The notes beneath the pieces were generated by a model, which did not search any database, had not been told where the DNA came from, and saw only the letters and a list, made by a program, of their open reading frames with translations. Position numbers and translations under genes: made by a program. Shown one piece after another: positions 1-6,109 of a DNA stretch of 6,692 nt. Positions within the stretch are counted from its first letter, which is position 1. Each line of letters begins with the position of its first letter. The stretch comes from Rikenellaceae bacterium (GTDB lineage Bacteria; Bacteroidota; Bacteroidia; Bacteroidales; Rikenellaceae): the NCBI GenBank assembly GCA_020859875.1, contig JAJBVJ010000297.1, positions 1-6,692 of the forward strand, read 5' to 3'.

Positions 1-1
1 T

Positions 2-460
2 TTTTGGAATTTTGAAATCCAATTCTTCGTCGGGGTTCTCGGTGTGTTCGTCACTTTATGGGTCGGTAACCTGACGGAAAAGTCTAAAGAAAACAAAAGA
101 TCCGACCAGGCCCTACGCATGATAAGGCAGGAACTTGTCGATTATAAGAACAACATCGAAAGGAAAATTCCTCTCCTCGAGCAGGAATCTCTCACTTATA
201 GGGATATTTTGCTCTATACGACCGGAAACCGGGAGATACCGCCGGCCGATTCTCTTATTCACCACATCCAAACCTTCAGGTTATATACCCAGGAAAGTGT
301 CATTCATATTTCACTGCAAAGTGCGGAGAAATCGGGAGCATTATACAACATAAAAGACCTCTCGCTCCTGGAATCGATCTACGATTCCTATGAATACGTT
401 TCATTAATCTATCGATTGAATAATGAAAAAAAACAACTTGAAGTTGCAGAAAATTATTAA
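2..460 (+). CDS. Membrane-anchored hypothetical protein, 5' end outside window; 3' end possibly frameshifted
   Basis: The frame is open from the left edge (codons start at base 2), so the true start lies outside the window; a GTG at 44 is only an internal codon. The first visible residues (FWNFEIQFFVGVLGVFVTLW) form one hydrophobic segment of about 15-18 residues, followed by a charged stretch (NLTEKSKENKRSDQ) and a helical, probably coiled-coil region (IRQELVDYKNNIERKIPLLEQE). This suggests a single N-terminal membrane anchor with the rest on one side of the membrane. The layout resembles small Bacteroidota proteins of the DUF6090 kind (short anchor, helical soluble part), but I cannot assign a family. 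The frame ends at a TAA at 458-460, just after an A8 run at 426-433. The next frame, 423-683, reads like its natural C-terminus, so the two are probably one gene. Function is unknown. Confidence 0.6.
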   Translation, partial: FWNFEIQFFVGVLGVFVTLWVGNLTEKSKENKRSDQALRMIRQELVDYKNNIERKIPLLEQESLTYRDILLYTTGNREIPPADSLIHHIQTFRLYTQESVIHISLQSAEKSGALYNIKDLSLLESIYDSYEYVSLIYRLNNEKKQLEVAENY

Positions 461-683
461 CAACACCTCCCCCACCAACACCGAAATGCTCCTAATGGGC
501 AGCGAAGAGACTTTGAATCCGGAGACCACAATGGGGGTTTGGATGGAGATCACCACCAACCCCGACCTTTTCACCACTATCATCAACGGAAGCATGCAGC
601 TGAGCATTATAGAATACGCCACGGAAAACGGGCTCCAAAGAATCGGCGAAACGATCGAGTTAATAGACGAATATTTAAAATAA
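423..683 (+). CDS. Small helical hypothetical protein, probably the C-terminal part of the preceding gene in a shifted frame
   Basis: This 86-residue frame (starts MKKNNLKLQK, ends TIELIDEYLK) overlaps the preceding frame by 38 bases. A TGA at 417-419 closes it upstream, so 423 is the only sensible ATG if it is a separate gene; no Shine-Dalgarno sequence precedes it. There is no signal peptide or membrane segment. The C-terminal part (SIIEYATENGLQRIGETIELIDEYLK) looks like an amphipathic helix. Its end, a helix running up to the stop, is what one would expect of the upstream membrane-anchored protein, whose own frame ends abruptly. Removing one A from the A8 run at 426-433 joins the frames as ...LNNEKNNLKLQK..., giving one protein of at least 226 residues. 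A genuine separate overlapping gene remains possible, but 38 bases is a long overlap. Confidence 0.5.
   Translation: MKKNNLKLQKIINNTSPTNTEMLLMGSEETLNPETTMGVWMEITTNPDLFTTIINGSMQLSIIEYATENGLQRIGETIELIDEYLK
426..433 (+). other. A8 homopolymer at the junction of two overlapping frames
   Basis: Eight consecutive A residues lie inside the only interval (420-457) where both frames are open. In the upstream frame the codons are GAA AAA AAA CAA. Losing one A, or gaining two, continues into the downstream frame. The ribosomal -1 heptamer A AAA AAC is present, but it is in phase with the downstream frame, not the upstream one. Ribosomal -1 slippage therefore would not join them; polymerase slippage, a slipped-strand mutation or a sequencing error would. 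Confidence 0.6.
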
Positions 684-699
684 TGTTCCACGTGGAACA
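684..699. promoter_or_regulatory. parS: parS centromere-like site (ParB-binding palindrome)
   Basis: TGTTCCACGTGGAACA is a perfect 16-bp palindrome; with flanking A and T, 683-700 is palindromic over 18 bp. It fits the conserved bacterial chromosomal parS pattern TGTTNCACGTGNAACA exactly. Known role of the family: ParB, a CTP-dependent clamp, loads at parS, spreads on flanking DNA, and with ParA and SMC organises and segregates the origin region. The site starts one base after the stop codon of the plus-strand gene and lies 23 bases beyond the glnS stop, so it occupies a short convergent intergenic gap. On the minus strand it is followed by TATTTTAAA, so the same palindrome could also fold as a weak terminator (7-bp stem, 4-base loop) for glnS. 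The exact consensus match makes parS the better reading. Confidence 0.85.
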
Positions 700-722
700 T
701 CCCCCTCTTTCATTCGTCGTTC

Positions 723-2402
723 TTATTTATTCAACTTCGCCCATGTATCTTTCAGGGTCACAGTCCTGTTGTAGACCGGATTATCAGGAGTGGAATCGGG
801 ATCCATCGTAAAGTAACCGATCCTTTCGAATTGATACCTGTCCCCGACACTACTCTCTCCGAGCGCCGGCTCCCCATAGGCACGGATAATTCTTAAAGAG
901 TCGGGGTTTATGTAGTCGAGAAACGTTTTCCCGTCCTCACAGTCGTCTGGATTTTCCCTCGTAAAAAGGGTTTCATATAGACGGACTTCCAAATTCACCG
1001 CATGGGCGGCCGAGACCCAATGGATTACACCCTTTACCCGCCTCCCGTCGGAGGAACCTCCGCCGGCCGATTCGGGATCGTAGGTGCATCTCAGCTCTAT
1101 AATATTACCGCCGACATCCTTTATCACCTCATTGCACCTTATAAGGTAACCATACCGAAGGCGAACCTCGTTTCCAGGCGATAGACGGAAATATTTTTTT
1201 GGCGGTTCCTCCATAAAATCACCCCGTTCGATGTATATTATATTTGAAAAAGGAACCTTCCGCCGGCCGGCCGATTCCTCCTCCGGGTTATTTACACACT
1301 CGATATACTCCGTCCGCCCCTCCGGAAAATTCGTAATTACCACCTTCAACGGATCTATCACAGCCATCCTTCTTTCGGCCGTCTTATTCAGGTCTTCCCT
1401 TACACAGAATTCCAAAAGTCCCAGGTCGATCACATTATCCCGTTTTGCGACCCCCACCCTGTCTGCAAAAGCACGGATTGCCGCCGGAGTGTAGCCCCTG
1501 CGGCGCAAGGCCGTAATGGTGGGCATCCGGGGATCATCCCATCCGTTAACATATTTATTTTCAACTAATTGCAACAACTTCCGCTTACTCATTATGGTAT
1601 AGGTAAGATTCAGTCGCGCGAATTCGTATTGCCGGCTGGGGAAGATCCCGAGCTCTTCGATCAACCAGTCGTAGAGCGGCCTGTGAACATCGAATTCGAG
1701 GGTACAGATAGAATGGGTTATCTTTTCGATAGAGTCCGACTGCCCGTGTGCAAAATCGTACATCGGGTAGATACACCACTCGTTACCCGTACGGTGGTGG
1801 TCGGCATGTATTATCCGATATAGTATCGGGTCTCTCATCAGCATATTCGGGTGTGCCATATCTATCCTGGCTCGGAGCACTTTCTCTCCGTCCCGGAACT
1901 CCCCTGCCCTCATCCTGCGGAAAAGATCGAGGTTTTCCTCGGCCGATCGACCCCTGTACGGGCTGTCGGTTCCGGGAACAGTTACGGTTCCGCGGGTCTG
2001 GCGGATTTGTTCCTGGGTCTGGTCGTCGACGTAAGCCTTTCCATTGACGATCAGCCTTTCAGCCCATTCATATAGCTGACCGAAGTAATCGGAGGCATAA
2101 TATAGTCCTGCCCACTGGAACCCGAGCCACTCGATATCCTCCTTTATAGAATCGACATATTCCACATCTTCCTTTACCGGATTGGTATCGTCGAAACGAA
2201 GGTTGCAGAGCCCGCCGTATTTCTTTGCCAGCCCGAAATTTAGGCATATACTCTTGGCATGACCTATATGGAGGTACCCGTTGGGTTCGGGCGGAAAACG
2301 GGTGTGTACTCTCGTTTCCCCCTTTGCGATGGACTCTTCTATTATCTCTTCAAGGAAATTCAACGGCCTCACGGGCCCATTTTCCCCGGCTTCACTACTC
2401 AT
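723..2402 (-). CDS. glnS: Glutaminyl-tRNA synthetase (GlnRS), class I
   Basis: Cytoplasmic enzyme that charges tRNA-Gln with glutamine using ATP. From the chosen ATG (2400-2402) it is 559 residues, against 554 in E. coli GlnRS, and it aligns from the first residues (MSSEAGENGPVRPLNFLEEI). Visible motifs: the class I HIGH motif in PPEPNGYLHIGHAKS (about 45-48), LRFDDTNPVKED (about 68-79), and the KMSKS equivalent MSKRK (271-275), followed by GWDDPRMPT. The C-terminal anticodon-binding beta-barrels follow, with VKGVIHWVSAAHA and the ending YNRTVTLKDTWAKL, so it appears complete and intact. The frame stays open 33 codons further upstream to a TTG at 2501, but that extension has no counterpart in the family, overlaps a terminator hairpin, and contains a promoter-like TACCTTTG at 2423-2430. 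I therefore reject it. Downstream it converges on the plus-strand gene across parS. Confidence 0.97.
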   Translation of the reverse strand: MSSEAGENGPVRPLNFLEEIIEESIAKGETRVHTRFPPEPNGYLHIGHAKSICLNFGLAKKYGGLCNLRFDDTNPVKEDVEYVDSIKEDIEWLGFQWAGLYYASDYFGQLYEWAERLIVNGKAYVDDQTQEQIRQTRGTVTVPGTDSPYRGRSAEENLDLFRRMRAGEFRDGEKVLRARIDMAHPNMLMRDPILYRIIHADHHRTGNEWCIYPMYDFAHGQSDSIEKITHSICTLEFDVHRPLYDWLIEELGIFPSRQYEFARLNLTYTIMSKRKLLQLVENKYVNGWDDPRMPTITALRRRGYTPAAIRAFADRVGVAKRDNVIDLGLLEFCVREDLNKTAERRMAVIDPLKVVITNFPEGRTEYIECVNNPEEESAGRRKVPFSNIIYIERGDFMEEPPKKYFRLSPGNEVRLRYGYLIRCNEVIKDVGGNIIELRCTYDPESAGGGSSDGRRVKGVIHWVSAAHAVNLEVRLYETLFTRENPDDCEDGKTFLDYINPDSLRIIRAYGEPALGESSVGDRYQFERIGYFTMDPDSTPDNPVYNRTVTLKDTWAKLNK

Positions 2403-2422
2403 ATCTAATATGGAATTTTCCG

Positions 2423-2430
2423 CAAAGGTA
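2423..2430 (-). promoter_or_regulatory. Putative Bacteroidota -7 promoter box for glnS
   Basis: Read on the minus strand this is TACCTTTG, an exact match to the Bacteroidota -7 element TAnnTTTG. It would place transcription initiation roughly 15 bases before the glnS ATG at 2402. No convincing -33 TTTG is seen about 20 bases upstream; the nearest TTG is at a longer spacing. The box lies between the upstream hairpin (2465-2498) and the start codon, where a glnS promoter would be expected. Confidence 0.5.
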
Positions 2431-2464
2431 TCAATATTATCGTCTCTTTCCATACTCAACCGCA

Positions 2465-2498
2465 ACAATAAAGGGGTGCTAATACACCCCTTTATTGT
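2465..2498 (-). terminator. Strong hairpin terminator after the S46 peptidase gene
   Basis: Two perfect 14-base arms (2465-2478 and 2485-2498) flank a 6-base loop (2479-2484). On the minus strand the hairpin begins 26 bases past the stop of the S46 peptidase gene. The core of the stem is GGGGTG/CACCCC, and the descending arm ends CCCCTTTATTGT, so the 3' side is U-rich, though part of that tract is inside the stem and there is no clean U-run after it. It separates peptidase transcription from glnS, whose promoter-like box comes after it. The near symmetry would let it work on either strand, but no plus-strand gene approaches it here. Confidence 0.7.
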
Positions 2499-2524
2499 CA
2501 ACTCGGTTCCCTGCTATACCAGGA

Positions 2525-4666
2525 TCATCGCACGATTGTCAGTTCGTCCATTATATGGCTCGATCCTGCGAATTTGTCTATAATGAACAGCACGTACCGC
2601 ACATCCACGTTTATACAGCGCTGCAGGTCGGGCTCGAAAGCTATATCGCCGCTCATTGCCTCCCAGTTGCCGTCGAATGCCAGTCCGATAAGATTCCCCT
2701 CACCGTCCAGCACGGGACTTCCCGAATTACCTCCGGTGATATCATTATTGCTCAAAAAGCAGACGGGCATATATCCGTCCTGTCCGTAGGGGCCGAAATC
2801 CCTGTTTTCATACAGTTCCTTTAATTTGGCGGGAACCACGAATTCGGGATTCGAGTCGTCCTCTTTTTCCATTACTCCGGCGAGAGTAGTATAATAGTCG
2901 TATATTACCCCGTCGGCAGGACGGTATGGCAGTATGTTACCGTAGGTAAGTCTGATGGTAAAGTTCGCATCGGGATAATTCATCCTGTCGGGGTACATCT
3001 CCAGCAGCCCCTCTACATATAGACGGTGTCCTTCCCGGAATTTTTCCGCCCACTGCCTGCTTTCCGCACCCGCAGATGCATAGGCATCCATTATCGAGGT
3101 TCGGTATGCCACGGCCGGATCGTTCTCTATACTTTCGTAATCCCCGGCACGCAGAGCCCGGGTAAACTTATCGTGGTCGGTGAAAAGGGAGCTGTCATAG
3201 AGGTAATCGATGTAGGCGTCCGCGTCCCCTTCAAAATCGTTGTCGATCGTCTCGTAGAACGACGGCAGCCACTCGGGATCGATATTTTTCTTCAGAAGCG
3301 GGATCATCACCCGGGCTACCTTTTTATCGAGCTGCGCATCGTAATCCTTATAGAAATTTTTATAGGAATTTTCCACGATGCGGTTTATATAGGCTTCGGA
3401 AATAGTATCTCTGCCGTCGGCTACCGCCGCCGCGAGCGTCGAAGCCCGAAGCAGTTCGACCCCGTTTGTCAGAGTCTCACCGATATATTGAGTAGTATGG
3501 GAAGATTCCCGCCTGCTCTCGACCGCCTCCCGGATATAATCCAGGGCCGGCGAATATTTCGCACGGGAGGGGGATTCGGCCACCCACCGTAGGAAAGCCT
3601 CTTCCTGTGCCTCTTTTTGCGATTTTACGCCCAGTTTTTCGACTCCGCGTGACATTCCTATGGAGTTCTTCCAGTAGTTGGACGAACCGGCATATTTGGC
3701 CGCGTATTTAATCCTTATCGCATCGTCGTTTATCATGGCGTCCCAGAGAATATCCTGTCGTTTTCCGCGGATCAGTATTCTGTTGGGGTTCGACATCTCG
3801 AGCATCTCGTCGATTTCAAAGCTGGTCATGTACCGTTGTGTCGATCCCGGGAATCCCATTATCATGGCAAAATCCCCCTCCTGGAAACCTTTTATAGAGA
3901 TATCGAGGTGTACAGGCGCCTGGTAAGGCACGTTTTCGGGCGAATATTCTGCCGGCTTTCCATCGGCATCGGCATATACCCGGAAGATGGAAAAATCCCC
4001 GGTATGGCGCGGCCACATCCAGTTATCCGTATCGCCGCCGAATTTCCCGATCGAGTTGGGAGGTGTGCCCACGAGCCGGATATCCCGATAAATTTCCATT
4101 ACGAAGAGGATATACTGGTTGCCACCATAAAAGGGTGCGATACGGAAATTCATACCCGCAAATTCCTCCTTCCCTCCATATTCTTCCGTAACCTCTTTAA
4201 TTTTTGCCTCGATTGCCGCTTCCCGTTCGCCTTGAGGGGTATCGGTATCTATTCCTTCGAGAACAATTCCGGTCACATCTTCGATATGGCGGATAAAGGT
4301 CACCGTATGTCCCGGTGCGGGCAGTTCTTCTTGGAGATCCGTAGCCCAGTAACCATTTTTAAGTATATCTCTTTCGAGTGTACTGAGCGCCTGTATGGCA
4401 CCGTAGCCGCAATGGTGGTTGGTAAAAAGAAGCCCCTGCGGTGAGACGATTTCGCCGGTACAGCCGTTGGCGAATATAACGATAGCATCTTTTAGTGAAT
4501 TGTTGTTGGCGCTGTAAATCTCTTCGGCGGATATTTTCAGCCCCTTATCCTGCATATCCCTGATGTTCATTTTCTGCAGGGCGGGAAGCAGCCACATCCC
4601 TTCGTCGGCACGCGCGGTACCACCGGCAAAAAACAGCACGGCAAAAAGCAATAGTATTTTTTTCAT
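2525..4666 (-). CDS. Secreted S46 family dipeptidyl-peptidase, DPP7 type
   Basis: Serine exopeptidase of MEROPS family S46 that removes dipeptides from peptide N-termini in the periplasm. From the ATG at 4664-4666 it is 713 residues, close to P. gingivalis DPP7 and DPP11. That start gives a clean signal peptide (MKKILLLFAVLFFAGGTARA, likely cleaved before DEGMW); the 20 codons further upstream would bury it and overlap a promoter-like box. Visible catalytic triad: His85 in FTNHHCGYGA, Asp224 in RHTGDFS, Ser648 in GGNSGSPV. Asn215-Trp216 (DNWMWPR) and the Asp of LAFDGNWE match residues known to bind the substrate amino terminus. The position 18 residues after Ser648 is Gly666; DPP11 enzymes have Arg there for acidic P1 residues, whereas DPP7 has Gly. 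A preference for bulky hydrophobic P1 residues is therefore inferred. The region between the two barrel halves is helix-rich, as in the family's helical cap domain. The gene appears intact. Confidence 0.95.
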   Translation of the reverse strand: MKKILLLFAVLFFAGGTARADEGMWLLPALQKMNIRDMQDKGLKISAEEIYSANNNSLKDAIVIFANGCTGEIVSPQGLLFTNHHCGYGAIQALSTLERDILKNGYWATDLQEELPAPGHTVTFIRHIEDVTGIVLEGIDTDTPQGEREAAIEAKIKEVTEEYGGKEEFAGMNFRIAPFYGGNQYILFVMEIYRDIRLVGTPPNSIGKFGGDTDNWMWPRHTGDFSIFRVYADADGKPAEYSPENVPYQAPVHLDISIKGFQEGDFAMIMGFPGSTQRYMTSFEIDEMLEMSNPNRILIRGKRQDILWDAMINDDAIRIKYAAKYAGSSNYWKNSIGMSRGVEKLGVKSQKEAQEEAFLRWVAESPSRAKYSPALDYIREAVESRRESSHTTQYIGETLTNGVELLRASTLAAAVADGRDTISEAYINRIVENSYKNFYKDYDAQLDKKVARVMIPLLKKNIDPEWLPSFYETIDNDFEGDADAYIDYLYDSSLFTDHDKFTRALRAGDYESIENDPAVAYRTSIMDAYASAGAESRQWAEKFREGHRLYVEGLLEMYPDRMNYPDANFTIRLTYGNILPYRPADGVIYDYYTTLAGVMEKEDDSNPEFVVPAKLKELYENRDFGPYGQDGYMPVCFLSNNDITGGNSGSPVLDGEGNLIGLAFDGNWEAMSGDIAFEPDLQRCINVDVRYVLFIIDKFAGSSHIMDELTIVR

Positions 4667-4694
4667 AAATAAATTTGTTGGATTTGTTAACTTA

Positions 4695-4702
4695 CAAATG
4701 TA
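4695..4702 (-). promoter_or_regulatory. Putative Bacteroidota -7 promoter box for the S46 peptidase gene
   Basis: Read on the minus strand this is TACATTTG, an exact TAnnTTTG match, 28 bases before the ATG at 4666. That would give a leader of roughly 20-25 A/T-rich bases. A short inverted repeat, TTGTTA (4684-4689) and TAACAA (4701-4706), straddles the box and could be an operator, but it is only six bases per arm. No clear -33 element is visible. Confidence 0.45.
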
Positions 4703-4787
4703 ACAATTATTCTCTGCCGGCGGCATCGTATCCGGGATAAAGAAAACGATGCTTCGGCCTTATTCTGGGTTAGTATCCAGTTATATA

Positions 4788-5723
4788 CTATGCTCCTATT
4801 TCCAGCATATTAAGAATAGACCCCTCCGCTTTTTTCCTTACCTGCTCATCCACTATCACTTCCGGCGACTCGTCCCTCAAACATTTATATATCTTTTCGA
4901 GGGTGACCATTTTCATATAGACGCAGTCGTTGCATCCGCAGGTGGAATCGAGCGGCGGGGCGGGGATGAAATTCTTTCCGGGATTGGCCTTTTTCATCTG
5001 ATGGAGTATACCCGACTCGGTAACAACTATATAAGTATCGCCTGGATCTTCTTCCGTAAATTTTAGCAGTGCCGCGGTACTGCCTATAAAGTCGGCCATT
5101 AGAAGAATGGGCGCCTTGCATTCCGGATGGGCGAGAACCTTCGCCCGGGGGTATTCCTTTTTTAATTCCAGTATTCTTTCGAGGGAGAACTCCTCGTGGA
5201 CGTGACAGGCTCCGTCCCAGATCACCATATTTTCCCGTCCGGTTAGGCTTTTGAGGTAACCACCCAGGTTGCGGTCGGGTGCAAATATTACCGGGGTGTC
5301 GGCAGGTATCGACTCTATGACTTTGACGGCGTTCGACGAGGTACAGCAAATATCGGTCAGGGCCTTCACCTCGACGGTGGTATTGACGTAAGATACCACG
5401 GTATGGCCGGGATATTTAGCCTTAAATCTGGCGAACTCGGCGGCGGGACACGATTCGGCAAGAGAACATCCGGCATCCGGATCGGGGATCAGCACTTTTT
5501 TGCCGGGCGACAGCACCTTGGCGGTCTCGGCCATGAAGTGGACACCTGCAAAGACTATTATATCCGCATCCGTACGTGCGGCCATCTCCGACAGGGCCAG
5601 CGAATCCCCTATGAAATCTGCCGCCTCCTGCACCTCGGGCACCGTATAGTAGTGGGCAAGGATCACGGCCTTCTTTTCTTCTTTCAGCCTTTTGATCTCT
5701 TTGACGTAGTCGATATTCACCAT
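4788..5723 (-). CDS. nadA: Quinolinate synthase A (4Fe-4S enzyme of NAD synthesis)
   Basis: Condenses iminoaspartate with dihydroxyacetone phosphate to make quinolinate in de novo NAD synthesis, in the cytoplasm. The protein is 311 residues, the short form of the family (E. coli about 347). Visible motifs: ILAHYYTVPEVQEAADFIGDSLALS (about 21-45), FAGVHFMAETAKVLSP, and three conserved Cys regions that supply the cluster ligands. These are Cys86 in DAGCSLAESC, Cys173 in DGACHVHEEF, and Cys267 in TCGCNDCVYMKM, by alignment with the known ligand positions of the family. Two extra cysteines, 262 and 264, give a CxCxxC cluster near the C-terminus. The first ATG, at 5721-5723, begins MVNIDYVKEIK and agrees with the family, with A/T-rich sequence just upstream. 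No nadB or nadC is adjacent in this window. A promoter is not clear; the leader is almost pure A+T. Confidence 0.97.
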   Translation of the reverse strand: MVNIDYVKEIKRLKEEKKAVILAHYYTVPEVQEAADFIGDSLALSEMAARTDADIIVFAGVHFMAETAKVLSPGKKVLIPDPDAGCSLAESCPAAEFARFKAKYPGHTVVSYVNTTVEVKALTDICCTSSNAVKVIESIPADTPVIFAPDRNLGGYLKSLTGRENMVIWDGACHVHEEFSLERILELKKEYPRAKVLAHPECKAPILLMADFIGSTAALLKFTEEDPGDTYIVVTESGILHQMKKANPGKNFIPAPPLDSTCGCNDCVYMKMVTLEKIYKCLRDESPEVIVDEQVRKKAEGSILNMLEIGA

Positions 5724-6109
5724 TGTTTATTATTAATTTAAAGTAAATTTAAAAATTAAATAAAAATACAATAATAATGGGTGTCGATTATGTTGGTAAA
5801 TTTATGAATTCGCTGCCATCTCCCCATTACCAAATTCGTTCAACAAATCCCACTTGGTTTCGGATGGTGCCGAAAGGATAAACGGGGTCGTTATCGACAT
5901 ATGTAGATAAACTTTTTAACATATTAACACCGCTTTCTCCATTAACACTTCCGGTCGAATTCCCCATCATACCCGGTGTATATTTTCTAAAATTTTTTTC
6001 TTGCTTTTTCCGATAACCTGCCGTAATATCCCGAAATATCGGATTTCAAAATTGAATTCTGTCTATCCGCTAAATTTTACCGACAGCTTTTCCCGCTCTT
6101 TTACACAGA
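5724..6109. other. 386-bp gene-free region with AT-rich segment and operator or DnaA-box-like palindrome
   Basis: No convincing coding frame or RNA gene is seen between nadA and the Mrp-type gene. The part next to nadA (5724-5778) has only three G or C in 55 bases. An imperfect 20-bp palindrome lies at 5891-5910, with one mismatched pair. Its halves, TTATCGACA on plus and TTATCTACA on minus, each differ at one position from the DnaA box TTATNCACA. TTTTACACA at about 6099-6107 also differs at one position. Two weaker inverted repeats are present: TTTCGG/CCGAAA at 5858-5875 with a 6-base loop, and TCCGATA/TATCGGA at 6009-6043 with a 21-base spacer. Neither has a U-tract. The region must hold the nadA promoter and the 3' end of the Mrp-type transcript. 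It could also be a regulatory or origin-like region, which I cannot decide. Confidence 0.5.

Noticed and set aside
404..811. Frames on both strands that read FHVEH through the parS site
   Set aside because: The FHVEH string is simply the translation of the parS palindrome; the frames overlap better-supported genes and have no family resemblance.
2403..2501. N-terminal extension of glnS to a TTG start at 2501
   Set aside because: It adds 33 residues with no counterpart in GlnRS, contains a promoter-like box and runs through a terminator hairpin; the ATG at 2402 gives the family length.
3026..4444. Long plus-strand frames of 188 and 202 codons inside the S46 peptidase gene
   Set aside because: They lie antisense to an intact gene with all catalytic motifs and their translations show no domain-like pattern, so they are shadows.
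4667..4726. 20-codon upstream extension of the S46 peptidase
   Set aside because: It would place the hydrophobic signal peptide internally and overlaps the TACATTTG box; the ATG at 4666 gives a standard signal peptide and puts the catalytic His at 85 and Ser at 648, as in known S46 enzymes.
4723..4752. Inverted repeat GCATCGT/ACGATGC after nadA as a terminator
   Set aside because: The 7-bp arms are 16 bases apart, with no U-tract on the minus strand; too weak to call a terminator.
5858..5875. Hairpin TTTCGG/CCGAAA in the gene-free region as a terminator or riboswitch
   Set aside because: A 6-bp stem with no U-run and no recognisable riboswitch core; chance occurrence is likely in 386 bases.
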